A stretch of DNA of 64,000 bases from the NCBI GenBank assembly GCA_028583405.1, contig CM053253.1, positions 398,230 through 462,229 of the forward strand. Direction: 5' to 3'. The notes beneath the pieces are model-generated. The model ran no database searches and had not been told where the DNA came from. It saw only the letters and a program-made list of their open reading frames with translations. Of this stretch, positions 21,122-32,382 are shown one piece after another. Numbering within the stretch: the first letter of the stretch is position 1; every line of letters starts with the position of its first letter. Source of the DNA: Pogonophryne albipinna (taxonomy: Eukaryota > Chordata > Actinopteri > Perciformes > Artedidraconidae). Position numbers and translations under genes: made by a program.

Positions 21122-23818
21122 AATCATAGACTGTATATATAAAGGTTAAAACGAAATAGACAAGTGTTAAGCGTTAAGTGGGATAATACTGTACAACAAA
21201 AGGCTTCTGTTTGAGGTTGATAAAATAAGGTCATCCTTGTAACTTAGAGAGATATTTTATTTTGTAGGTAGGAGGAACTGTATGCATCGCTAAGGTTAAT
21301 TTAAATGTGCTGTGCTCAAGTATGTAGACAAGCTAACGTTGAAGTAGTGTATGTGAAATCAACCTCACAATAAGATGTGTGTATATTACAATTATTAATG
21401 TCATATTTCAAGATGATTACTTGGATATTACAATATGGTTGGTTGAGCTGGAGTTCATTATTGAGCTTACACGTTAACGTCACAGTCATCTGAAGAACGA
21501 ACCCAAACCGTGTTGTTTTTATTAATTGCATTACCAAATGGGTATCAAATAAACAGTAAGCATTGGTAACACAACTTCCAAAGTTACAGTAAAATAAAAA
21601 GGACCCTGACTCGGACAATACACAATCCAACATGTTCAACAGAAGATAATCAGTTATATGGTTTGTACACATGGTACTTTACATATATATCTGTTTGTTT
21701 AAGGTGTCCAGGTGATGCAGACAGGCTGGACCAGAGAGTGAGAGACAGAACTGGACTCCTCACAGCAGTGAACTTCAGCTCAGGTACAAAGACTCTTTTT
21801 TTCATACTGTACAAAGAATCAAGAAAGATATTGGTTTAAATGAATGAAGTATTGACTTGAATACACTGATATACATTCCATTAAACAATACTAAATACTA
21901 GATCACCTACACATCAGTTAAGTTGAGGTTTTTTTTCATGCAAAAAGTTACATTTAGATATTTATCAATATGACTTTGTCAGCTTTCTAATTTAATGTAT
22001 TGAAGGCAAAGATATTTAACACATAGTGAGAACTGCTACTATTTATCTCTCAATATTGTCTGTAAAAAACGTGGTAAAAGTGATTCTTTCAGTGAGACAA
22101 CAGAGCAAGCTTCTACAGTTGCACTACGTTTTGATAACAGTTAAATATTATTTTGATAATAACATATATTTCAATGTTGATGAACTTCATACTGTTCATT
22201 CATAATCTGATCGTCTTTGTAGCTCACTGTTGAAATAAAAAAAACATTACAATTACAAAATAATTATATCTACAGCCCCTAAACACACAAACACACCACT
22301 TTCATAAATAACACACTTGTTCTGCAATAATATGTTTTATGCTTCCTGTCATTTTTGTTAGGAAAGGACATGCCTGAAAGACACAACATTTTCTCCTTCT
22401 CTGAGGGTCAAGAAGAACATCCAAGAGGAACATTAAAAGCTGATGTTATGAGATGTTAAGACCAGTACAGGACATTCACTAAGAAACTACTTTTATTGTG
22501 AAAACACAGTCAGCTGATCGAATGCATCTATTTCCACATCTACACTCCATCAGCTGATTATTTCTATGTGCCTCACTTTATGAGCTTCACATCACTTGTG
22601 CCTTGAACCGCAGAGTTTGCAACGTCACAAATAAATGGGGCCAATCTTCAGTCAGATGTGAATGTGTAATCTAATATTTTCAGTAAGAATAATGGACGAA
22701 AGGAGTGCAAATACAATTGATTGAAATGTGAACCAAAAGTTAGTCAAAAAATGTTTAAATAAAAAGCACATATGGACAGAAGGTGTAAACCTATTAAATG
22801 TATAAGTGAACACATTTAGTCAGATAACGTGACAGACTAGGCCTGTGCAGTTGGTATCAGCTTTGCCCAGCATGGGCTCCTCCATCAGGCCCGGTCTTCC
22901 TCGCTGAGGAAAGACCCTCAGTCCTCTCCAAACCAACAGACAGGACGTCCATCACACGGAGGTTTCTCCCTGAAGTCTCAGCAGCTCTCTGGACACCACG
23001 CTGTCTCAATCCGTCCACACTGAATATGAGAGGGGGAAAATGAAAATAATAAATGCTTTAGACAATAAGAAATATAAAGTAATATAAAGTTGACTGATTG
23101 TCAATACTATTACTGTATAACTAATATCTCAGGTTAAGAGGCACATTCAAATAAAGATTGGTCTTTAAATACATTTTGTCTTTTGAATTGTTTGTCTAAA
23201 GTCAAGGATCTAGAACTGGTACTTAGTTTTAATGATACAGTCTGGTTATTATGCTGTTTGGAGGAGGCCTCACAGGTAAGAGCACTAATTATCTACCATC
23301 ACATGTACCTTAGCTTGACTTAAATGTATTAAACGTATAGTTAAGTGATATCAAAATATAAATAACTAATGTCATGCAAACATATTAATATTTGCTTGAT
23401 TCCAGTGTTGAATTTAGCACAATTGCATACAAACGTTAAGGGATTTTAAGATTCTGAAGTATTATGCTAAAAACTCAATAACTTAGATTATTATTTATAG
23501 TTTTGCTGAATAGTTTCATGTCCGCTTACCTTAGAAACGTAAAATGCGACGGCAGTGTGCAGATGGGGAGCATGTTAGCTTAGCTTGGTAGCTTCAGCTA
23601 GCTCTGGAACTTCCAGCTCGGTGGCAGCATGTCCCGCCTCGGCTCCGCCTCTTTGCCCTTATTTGGAGCAGGCTGGAGCAGGCGGGAGTTGAACTCTGAC
23701 GTCACTGTCGAGCCGTTAGTGGCCGACTCCGCCTACTAAGGGCTTCTCGGCAACTCTGCAGAATCCTATGGGTGACGTCACGGACCCTACGTCCATTTAT
23801 ATATACAGTCTATGATTA
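21122..23818. mobile_element. TIR-bounded element, about 2.7 kb, class unknown
   Basis: The ends are inverted repeats of about 20 bp: AATCATAGACTGTATATATA at 21122 and TATATATACAGTCTATGATT ending near 23817. The motif CATAGACTGTATATAAA is a frequent transposon end in fish. The inside is AT-rich with no transposase. Two short stretches with possible splice signals (21703-21784 before 'GTACAAAG', and from 22362) could be untranslated exons, but there is no proof. Confidence 0.5.
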
Positions 23819-24052
23819 TACCGCACTCTCAATGAATTCAAAGTAAATGTGTGGGAGAACAATGTTCAGCTGATCTAACAGAGATTATAAAATACAGCGC
23901 TATGACAAAACACTCGACAGCTGATGCAGCTGTTGCCACGTAATAATGAACGGACGTCGCTTTAAAATGACCGCTCAGAGGAGAGGAGTTCTCATTTCTT
24001 TAAACGTCTGCTGCTTCCCCTCCTCGGTCCTCCGCTCGCATCTCCTGTGGGC

Positions 24053-24153
24053 GGGACTAAGTCTCGAGGAGGGGAGTCGAGGAGGGGAGTCGAGGAGGGG
24101 AAATTTAAGAATTGAGAAGCCTTTCTCGACTCCCCTCCTCGAGACTTAGTCCC
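24053..24153. repeat. Hairpin with CGAGGAGGGGAGT repeats
   Basis: GGGACTAAGTCTCGAGGAGG at 24053 pairs with its inverse ending at 24153. The left arm carries three tandem copies of 'GAGTCGAGGAGGG'-like sequence. The loop is AT-rich. Confidence 0.85.
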
Positions 24154-24334
24154 GAACTCCAGAATCAAGGTGAGACTATCCGCATCCTTTAAAACTCTAC
24201 GCACATTCGTTTCACCTTAATAAGTAAACGACTGTTTGAGTGAGTTAAGGCATTAGTTTGCTTCATTAAAGGGTGTTTATGAGTGTTCTCCAGTGCCTTT
24301 TGTCCGCTTTAAGGTGTTATTAAGGTAGGGTTAA

Positions 24335-24521
24335 TGTTGCTCTCAAAGTGCACCAGATTGATGCTTTCAACTTCAATATTTAAAAAAAAATCTTCCCGGG
24401 GGAGCATGCCCCCGGACCCCCGAGAGGAGGCGACGACCCCCCTAAAGGATGTTCGGTCCACCCCCCACTTATAAAAAATAGCACTGTACCCCTGCACCCC
24501 TCAATCCTAAATCCGCCACTG
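24335..24521 (-). mobile_element. End of an hAT-like repeat
   Basis: Read on the minus strand it starts CAGTGGCGGATTTAGGATTG (from 24521), a common hAT-type start. 'GTGCACCAGATTGATGC' and the following A-run with 'CTTCCCGGGGG' occur inverted at about 53995-54065. The other end was not found. Confidence 0.5.
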
Positions 24522-25480
24522 GGCAGCAGTGTATATCCCAGTGAGTAATACACATATAAAGAAAAGGGTAACAGACCATGTGTCAGTATACCCCACAGAG
24601 TTGTTGGCATTGGTACTGTCATTGAAATGGATAGAGGAGAAAGAAATACATTACAGTGTAATTGCATCTGACAGCTTTTCAGCATTATCGAGTATACGAT
24701 CAGGCAGATCTTCATCTAGAATTGACATAATAAATGAAATATTTCTAATTTTATATAAAATGCAAATCAAAGGCATAGCAACTCGTTTCATCTGGGTTCC
24801 TGCTCATGTTGGTGTGGAGGGAAATGAACAGGTGGATATTCTGGCCAAGCAAACACTCAGAAGTATGAACATAGACATAGAATTCCACTCAGCAAAGCGG
24901 AGGTTCAAACATTCATACAGAAATATGCACAAACAACATGGCAAGATCATTGGGACCTTAGTGATACAGGAAGACATCTTTATCAAATTCAAAGGTATGT
25001 GGGGGATGGAAGGAAGGTGGGGTTTAAAAGAAGGGAGGAAAATGTCATTTCTCGGATGAGAATAGGTCATACAGGTCTCAATCATACTTTAAGTATAATA
25101 GGAAAGCATCCAACCGGAAAGTGTATACACTGCAGCCAGCCAGAAACTGTTGAGCATGTTTTACTGCTTTGCAGGAAATATAGTACTCAGAGAAATGTGC
25201 TTTTCCAGACACTGAAGAAAGCAAAATTCCATAACTTGTCGCTATCAGGGCTGTTAGGGAAAACATCAGGCAATATGTATTGTGAGATTATTACGTTTCT
25301 AAGAGAAATTGATCAATTTAAAATAATCTAGAGTTTTGGTTCTTTGTTTTGTTTCTTTTGTTTCTTGTTTTCTGCATAGTCTCTTGTCCACACTCCAGTC
25401 CAGTTGGTGGCGGTAATGCACCTACAGGTTGGTTTGCCAACCGCCAATAAACACGGAAGAAGAAGAAGAAGAAGAAGGAC
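24522..25480 (+). mobile_element. I-clade (Nimb-like) LINE, RNase H and 3' end
   Basis: The plus strand carries an RNase H domain: TELLALVLSLKWIEEKE, ASDSFSALSSI (about 24664) and WVPAHVGVEGNEQVDILAKQ (24796-24855). After a frame change near 25000-25050 there is a zinc-binding knuckle, CIHCSQPETVEHVLLLC (about 25123-25173), typical of I-clade ORF2 C-termini. The tail has 'GGTGGCGGTAATGCACC', 'AACCGCCAATAAA' and (GAA)n at 25456-25478, which I recognise from fish Nimb-type LINEs. The 5' part is missing. The domain content starts about where the fragment at 4995-6968 stops. Confidence 0.75.
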
Positions 25481-25495
25481 AACAACAAAAGAAGG

Positions 25496-26850
25496 ACAAA
25501 AGAAGAGGTGAGTGGATTAAACACATGCAGAGGTTTCATTAAGTGTATTTACACCTCTTAGCTTACAGTTAATCACGAATCAGAAGTTATCTTATTTAAC
25601 ACAACAGCTATAATCTTGGAAGAAAGAAACTCACAAAAAAACTTTAAAATGTGCGACAAAAATAGTCTCAAACTATCTTTAAATAAAGGCTAAAAGCTAC
25701 AGTCTAACAGCTACAGTCTAAAAGCTACAGTTATTAGTCCAGTTCGGCTCTGGGGGAGTAACAGTTGATTTGTAATGCTCAGCTGACTTTATGTTGGTTA
25801 TTTATTACACCAGTTGTGTTTAAGACGGTTTGGGTTGTTGTGTTGGTGCTCTTTACCATAGATATGATTTTAAATAGATGCTAACTAGCTTATTAGCATC
25901 GTCATTCACTGTGACGTAGCATTTTTCCCATTGAAATGAATGGGGTTCTTCAGTTAGCAGCTAACGCTAAGCTAAGCGACGGTTTAGCTCATTAGATACA
26001 TAGATATACTTTATTTAATAATGATTTATCTTAAACTGGGAAATGAATGTGTCACAGCAGAAGTGTTTTCAGGCATTACACGAGTTAAACATATTTAAAA
26101 GATGCAATAATAAAAATGAACTATTAGCAGCAAGTATACACACAGGACACATATCACTAGAGTATCTAAAGAATACACAATATACAGAAAATACTGTATA
26201 CATGGAGTACATTAAACAGTCTCACTAGCTAATGTTTGCTTTCTGTGTTAACTTAGTGATAGTTACACACGGATAGCTTTATAACCGTGGTTCAAACAAT
26301 CATTAATGTCACTTTCTATGTGAATAAAGTTATTTTAATGAAATAAAAGTGAACAAACTGTGAGCTGTAAGTTAGAATGTAAGTTGCTACACAGATTATG
26401 ATGAATTATATCTAAATATTTGTATTATATTAATAATAATTTACACAGAAAACCAACTTGTTATCGTAATGGTTAAAGTAATTTGCATGTAATGTTAATA
26501 ATTATCTGACCTTTCTATCATGTTCTCCTCTGCTTAGCATCACATTGACTAAATGGATCAATTTGGAACATGTTTACGTCACAGCAGCAGAGATAAGACA
26601 AGGCACTGCACATGGTGTGATAAAACACTACATATAAGCATCTAGAAATAGAACATATCATTGAATAAACTCTTTGAATTCCTCCTCTTCACTCCTGACA
26701 GTTTATGATGAATTATATCTAAATATTTGTATTATATTAATAATGAAGCAGCTCTGTGGTCTTCATCAGGACAGCTGATGAGCAGCATGGAGGAGAAGAA
26801 AGAGACCCCTGGAGCTCAGGTCAGTGTGCACTTCATCACAATATATTCCT
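25496..26850. repeat. Segmental duplication of a multicopy gene 5' region, copy 1
   Basis: Matches 61004-64000 (same orientation) from 'ACAAAAGAAGAGGTGAGTGG' to the window end, apart from the 1,578-bp hAT insertion in copy 2. Small differences (for example one TCTAACAGCTACAG unit here against several in copy 2) show the copies have diverged. The (GAA)n tail of a LINE replaces the upstream exon sequence in this copy. Confidence 0.9.
26770..26819 (+). CDS. Short coding exon of a multicopy gene, copy 1
   Basis: The acceptor 'GTCTTCATCAG' ends at 26769 and the donor 'CTCAG|GTCAGTG' follows 26819. The 50-nt exon reads QLMSSMEEKKETPGAQ with a possible start at the first or second methionine. Charged N-termini of this kind occur in fish NLR (NLRC3-like) families, but the similarity is too short to assign. 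The matching exon in copy 2 is 63925-63974. Here the upstream coding part found in copy 2 is lost, so translation would have to start inside this exon. Later exons are not recognisable downstream, where repeats follow. Confidence 0.4.
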
Positions 26851-27078
26851 AATTCCAGCGTTTCCGCCAGGCGGGCGTCTTGCCTTCATTTGACGCCCTT
26901 ATTCAGCTCGGAAAGCCCTATACAGACATAAATAAACCAGCGACTGTATTCGCCATGACACGGACAGTCTGTGGTTTGTACTTGTTTAACTTCTGTCTAG
27001 TTTCTGAACAGATATGAGGAGCTGTGAGCTCTGAGGGCTAACAGCTAATGGCTGATGTTGGTTTTGTGGTTCACATTG

Positions 27079-27662
27079 TCACTACCCGATCTGCAGCCCT
27101 GCCCTATCTGCAGTGCGCATGTGCGAGATGGTCCGCCATATTTGACAACTCCATACGGCAACTCTAATAGGACATTTGACGTCTAGACGGCTGCCCGATT
27201 TGCATCGTGCATGCGCAAGTCATAAACGTCTCAAATATCTTTATTAAAATATTTTGTTATTTTAAATAAAATGAAGGACATTCACAGTTAATGTAATTAG
27301 ATATAAATTATGAATGCCATACATATTGCATACATTCACAGTCAATATTTCTTCAGTATGTATGATAGCTGTCTGACAGAAGTTACATCCATTTCTCACT
27401 TATTCTGACAATGTTCTTAACCCAATAAAATGACCCAATAAAAGGAGTTGTTCAATAATAGTGAAGTCACGTTGTAATAACAATAACTCATCTCTCTCGT
27501 TCAGATTAATATTGTCGGGTTTTTTGAGTTTTCTTTTTCTGCTTTGCCAAACGCCACTGTGTCAAATGTCCTATTAGAGTTGCCGTATGGAGCTGTCAAA
27601 TATGGCGGATCATCTCGCACATGCGCACTGCAGATAGGGCAGGGCTGCAGATCGGGTAGTGA
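27079..27662. mobile_element. Foldback MITE with 100-bp inverted ends
   Basis: TCACTACCCGATCTGCAGCC at 27079 and its near-perfect inverse ending at 27662. The arms match for about 100 bp. Flanks TTCACATTG and CACACATTG agree at 7 of 9 bases, a possible 9-bp target duplication as in Mutator-like elements. No coding sequence. The arms contain CGCATGTGCG, which resembles an NRF-1 site. Confidence 0.75.
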
Positions 27663-27824
27663 CACACATTGAAGATTACGTCACGGCTCCGCCTACACTG
27701 CGTTACTATAGTTACTGCCCCAGTTCCTAAACTGTATTGGAAACGCAGCATAAAGTGAGCCTGGTCTACCAAGGCCTAACTATACCGTACTAAGCCGTGC
27801 GAGGCCCTGCAGTGGAAATGCGAC

Positions 27825-28930
27825 ATAAGTGGATGTCATTGAAGACCTATACAAGAGCAGTCTCAGTGCTGTGGTTTGGACGAAAGCCTGACTGGAACAC
27901 ATCCAAACAGTTATTTAAATGAAAGAAATTACTCAACTGTTGAAAAACTACTTTTTCAATGATTTTACCTAGAAATGGGAGGTTTGATATGGGCCTGTAA
28001 TTGTTCATTACTGAAGCGTCTAGATTATTCTTTTTTTAAGAGCGGTTTAATGACTGCAGTTTTCAGAGCCTGTGGAAAAACACCTGAGTGAAGAGACTTG
28101 TTTACTATGTGAAGTAGATCTGAGGCCATGCAAGGCAAAACATCTTGGAAAAACCCTGTTGGAATAATATCAAGGCAGCAGGAGAAGGATTTCAGAAGTT
28201 GAATAATGTCCTCTAGGTTTTTATCATTAATCTGATGGAACTGTGTCATGGTGTTTGTATTGATTTTAGGTGGACACAGAGACAACACATTTGCTGTACC
28301 TGATGCAGAGTCACTGACTGCTTGACTGAATGGGAGGGATACTGACACTGTGGGGTTTGTTAGTCTGTCGACGGTAGCAAACAAGGCACGTGCATTGTTT
28401 TTGTTTTTGGCAATGATGTCAGAGAAGAAAGACTGTCGTCCAATTTACAATTCCAAATGATAAAAGCCAAGTCTCTCTTTATAGATTTCAAAGTGAACCT
28501 GGAGATTTGTTTTTCTCCACCTACGTTCAGCTTTTCGACACTCTCTTTTTTCTGTTCTCACGGTCATGGCCTTTCTCCATGGAGATATTTTCTTGCCAGT
28601 CACTTCCTTTACCTTAGTTGGAGCAATGGCATCTATAACATTTTTTATTTTTGAATTAAAATGATCTACTAGCTCATTTACTGAGATGTTAGTAGGGGCA
28701 AGTGTGGAAGAAACATCCTGAGTAAACATTTCCCTAGTGTTTTCAGTTAAATATCGCTTTGTGGTTACCTCTTTTTGAACATCTGTGTGAACAGAAATAG
28801 AGCTCTCAAAGGAATGATCAGAGAGCGCAACATCAGTCACCACAACCTCAGATATTCAGACCCTTTGAGATCATTAAGTCCAGAGTGTGCCCCTTATTGT
28901 GCGTGGGCTCCGTCACATGCTGAGTCAGTC
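27825..28930 (-). mobile_element. Rex1-like LINE: endonuclease end, linker and RT start
   Basis: Minus strand, reading from 28930: HVTEPTHNKGHTLDLMIS and LSDHSFESSI (end of the AP endonuclease), a linker with KKISPWRKAM and ECRKAERRWRKTNLQVHFEI (about 28500-28580), ALFATVDRLTNP (about 28380), CLDIIPTGFFQDV, then NNYRPISNLPFLGKIIEK and QSGFRPNHSTETAL (about 27860-28000). It stops before the RT palm. The first half of the endonuclease is displaced to 32985-33108 by a nested LINE. There are frame changes near 28850 and 28440, and a stop after STETAL. Confidence 0.75.
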
Positions 28931-28931
28931 C

Positions 28932-30101
28932 ATTGAATTGATTTATTTAAAACAAGGGACAGTGTACATTAATCAACATATTAAAAACATGTAAAAGTAC
29001 TCGAATTAGCCAAAAGGCTAGTTTTCACCGATAGTCCCTTTGCCAGATGGTGATTGACATCCTAAAAGCAATAATAAAAATACCACGACATTGTTATACC
29101 ATTGTACATATTTACAATAGATGACATCACTGAATACAGATGAGAGCAAGTCATGATAATAAATAAAAAATGTACAATACGCACTCATACATACACATAC
29201 ACCCACACATCAGTGCTGACACTGTTGATTATTAATGAGCCACTTTTTAACACTGTGCTTGAATGTGTAGTAGGATGAGGACTCTCTTATTGGTTGTGGT
29301 ATTGAATTCCATTGATGGGATGCGTGGAATGAAAGACAGCCTGGCTGAATGCGCTCTTCATAAATGGGATGGTGCAGTCTCCCCTAGCCGCACCTCTAGT
29401 AGCCCTGGTTGAGGTGGACTTTAGGCTGATGCAGCCAGCCAGAGGAGGAGGAGCCAACCCACGAGTGATCTTATAAACTAAGCAGATGTTTTTGTAAACT
29501 ATGAGATTTTCCCAGCTGAACAGATTATACTTTTTAACAATGTGACAATGATGATACCGGAATGGCTTTTTGTCGTGTTTTGAGTGCTTGTTTATACAGT
29601 GATTCCAGTGGCCTTAGAGCTGTAGAGTGTGCATTAGAGCAGCTGATCAGACAGTAGTAGATGTGGGAGAGGACCATTGAGTGAAGGTATAGCTTAGCTG
29701 CTGCAGATGATAGGAAGTTTCTAATGTATCTGTAATTTGACAGATTGCACTTTACTTTATTGCAGACCTTTTTTATATGGGTTTTGAAATTGAGGTTTGT
29801 GTCAATATGTACTCCCAAGTACTTGTACTCCGAGACAACCTGAAGTCTCCTTCCAGAAAAGAAAACATCTTGTTCTGTTATAATGCTGTGGCCCTTGGAG
29901 AAGAAAATACACACTGTCTTTGAGACATTTGGTTGCAAACAATTATTGTTAAGCCAGGATGTAATATTCTCCCAACACATCAGTGACCTTGGTAGCAGCC
30001 TCTTCTGCAGTTTTGCCATGAGTAAAAACAACTGTATCATCAGCATACATTAATACATCACATTCTCCACACACAGAAGGCAGATCATTGATGTACATAC
30101 T
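28932..30101 (-). mobile_element. LINE (nested in the Rex1-like element), RT thumb and 3' end
   Basis: Minus strand: YINDLPSVCGECDVLMYADD (about 30040-30100) with intact YADD, then NITSWLNNNCLQPNVSKT, EYKYLGVHIDTNLNFKTHIK, SHIYYCLISCSNA, and a 3' UTR ending 'CATTAATGTAC...TAAATAAATCAATTC' by the Rex1 boundary at 28932. The 5' part of the RT lies at 32383-32984. The last 130 bp at the break are present on both sides of the inserted material. Confidence 0.7.
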
Positions 30102-30102
30102 T

Positions 30103-30497
30103 GTTACGTCCCCCTCTAGGGTAGAGGAAATCAACATACACCAGAATGGAATTGGTAATAATTATAAATACGTTTATTTTAAATAGCAGAGGTAAACAAA
30201 ATGGCAGACATGCAGCCTGGAACAAACAAAAGGGCCAAAAGGGCACAGGTTGACAAATAACCAAACAAAGGGAGGACTCTAACAAAAGGAGTCGACTTGC
30301 ATACAAGGAAATAAACACTATTGCACTAAATAAGAAACTAAACAAAACCTCACTTTAAAAGTGGTAAAACTAACACAAATAATCTATACAAAAACACAGC
30401 TAAACTAAAGGAAACAGTCACAAAATCCTAAGCTACTCTAAACTACTCTAACCTCTAACTAAGCTACTCTAGACACTACTAACACACAATATCATAC
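30103..30497 (-). mobile_element. LTR fragment, TGTTACG family
   Basis: Inverse of the LTR at 43384-44042: it starts TGTTACGTCCCCCTCTAGGG and contains 'GGTAATAATTATAAATACG' and 'CAAACAAAGGGAGGACTCT'. The distal end (the LTR 5' end) is cut off by an hAT-like terminus at 30498. Confidence 0.7.
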
Positions 30498-30969
30498 GGG
30501 ATGTCCCGATCACCTTTTTTTGCTCCCGATCCGATTCCGATCATTTGATTTTGACAATCTGCCGATACCAATTTTTCCCGATCCGATCTTTATGCAAGAG
30601 AAAAAAAAAAGGAAAAAAGCATTCAAGTTGTCCCTTAAGGTTATTTTTTTAATTTAAATGACAGTACCCAACTGTCCATTCTATCCAACATGGATATAGC
30701 TTCTTTTTTTCACAGCAGCATTGGATCAGTTCAGTTGTGCAGCATTGGATCAAAACAAAAATAAAGCTTATCAGTGGTCTACCACAAAATAACCATGTAA
30801 ACAAATTGAGTGCAGAAAGTGCAGTAACAAAAATAACTCTACTGGAAAGAGGTAGCTTGACAGCTTCACAAGTTCACATTAATTTAATTAATTTAATTGT
30901 TTATTTGATGAGGGACAATGCACATTAATGAACACTTTAGACAGGTTATGTTTCCAGTGTAAATATGCC

Positions 30970-31197
30970 GGATTATAGCTTTGAGCTAATTTCCATCCGT
31001 AGTCCCTGAGCAATGGGAGTGAGGGGGGGAAGGGGGATGTCCGGTGCCTTGCTCAAGGGCACCACGGCAGGGCAGGAGGTGAACTGGGACCTCTCCAAGT
31101 AGAAGTCCACACTCCATATTTTTAGGTCTGGTCGGGGACTTGAACCGGCGACCCTACAGTTCCCAGTCCAAGCCCCTACTGACTGAGCCACTGCCGG
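30970..31197 (-). mobile_element. tRNA-derived SINE
   Basis: Minus strand from about 31197: GGCAGTGGCTCAGTCAGTAG (A-box-like) and GCCGGTTCAAGTCCC (B-box), spaced as in a tRNA promoter. It is followed by a body with 'CCTTGAGCAAGGCACC' and ends near 'TGCTCAGGGACTAC'. It would be transcribed by RNA polymerase III. It is not a tRNA gene, because no cloverleaf 3' half is present. Confidence 0.75.
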
Positions 31198-31201
31198 ACG
31201 G

Positions 31202-31246
31202 TTATTATTTGTGACGGCTACCAGTGGTAGCAGTCACAAATAATAA
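31202..31246. repeat. 45-bp palindrome
   Basis: TTATTATTTGTGAC and its inverse GTCACAAATAATAA surround GGCTACCAGTGGTAGCA, whose ends also pair. It borders the SINE and may be a foldback remnant. Confidence 0.8.
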
Positions 31247-31904
31247 AATAAAAATGTGGCTTAGTGCAGAATTCTAGCCTTAAGACTAACTAGTCTAGTA
31301 ATAATGCAATGAACAACAGCAGCTTAACATAACATGAATAAACAAAGTATTATATTTCCATCTTACTGGAGTAACACAATTCAATAGTAATCAGCAGCGA
31401 ACCACTTCAACACGTGTGTTTCGGTGTATTCACGGCATTAATTTTGTTATTCTACAGTATTGTTGTTTTATAGTTATTTGTTAATGTAACCCAATTTGTG
31501 TTCTTTGAAATTGAAAAGGATATCGCATTGTGTGTGTTACTTTTGTTGCAGATGTATATGTCTTAAGTGTAATTTGGCTTGGCTTCCTATTTGTGGACAT
31601 GCTTTTATTTTGAAGGAGAGGTAGCGCTGTTGACAGGAAGTTGTTGTTGCTTTGGAAACAACGTGACGGAGATTAACGGAGAAAAGTAATATCTACATCT
31701 AAAGACGGAGAAAGTAAACGATAACGTTTATGGTTAAGTGTTAGCACCCCCCGAAGAGGCACAAGCTCTTACGTTGATATTGGAGATTTCAATAAATTCA
31801 ATTTAAAAAAAATGAAAAAACGAATTTCCGAATAACGAAATTGAAACCCGAATAGTACTCCAACGAACGAATATTCGGGTACAGCCCTAGTGTACTCGCC
31901 GTGT

Positions 31905-32058
31905 TGTTGTGTTTGTTTCTCAGGTGGCGTATTAGATTGGTCGTGTTGAACGTAGCTCTGTTCTTTCCACCACGCGGAACCTCCTTCTTGCAAACATTGC
32001 ATCTGCCTGTTGCACTGCCTTCGCTTTCAATTTTATAATACTTCCAAACTCCTGACAT
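31905..32058 (-). pseudogene. BED-type zinc finger of an hAT transposase
   Basis: Minus-strand frame from 32058: VWKYYKIE, GRCNVCKKEVPRGGK and TTNLIRHLRNKHNN. This is the C-x2-C...H-x4-H BED finger found at the N-terminus of hAT transposases and ZBED proteins. It is followed by unrelated sequence; no catalytic domain is seen. It may be the transposase start of the second hAT family inside the composite. Confidence 0.65.
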
Positions 32059-32382
32059 TTTCTCTGTCCCGACTCCCGAGTTACCAGCTGAACGTAGCCT
32101 CTCGTTAGCTTACTGCTACTATTAGACACTGCGCCCACTCTGTTGCCAGATTTGAGAGAAATAAGCAACCAGGTCTGAAAACAAGCCCAAAAGAAGCAAC
32201 ACATACATGATGTTGTGTAATTTTAAACCAAAACTAAGGCCTCAGGATGACTTTAAGACGTGAGCATGGTCATTTAAAAAAAAAAAAAGTTAATAAAAAA
32301 AAAGAAGAAGATTCCCGATCTTTTTCTCCCGATTCCGATCTTTTAAAAATCACGTGATCGGATCGGGACATCTCTAGCCAGG

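Larger units (their letters stand above)
30498..32379. mobile_element. Composite hAT-like element ('GGGATGTCCCGATC' ends)
   Basis: GGGATGTCCCGATCACCTTT at 30498 and its inverse 'GATCGGATCGGGACATCTC' ending about 32379. Both ends have the repeated 'CCCGATCCGATTCCGATC' motif. The inside is a mixture: a SINE (30970-31197), a second hAT-type end ('GAATATTCGGGTACAGCCCT' at about 31870) and a BED zinc-finger exon. Target duplications are not clear, so recombination after insertion is likely. Confidence 0.6.

Noticed and set aside
26770..26819. Firm NLR gene call
   Set aside because: Only 16 residues are available and no NACHT or LRR sequence is in the window, so it is kept as an unidentified multicopy gene.
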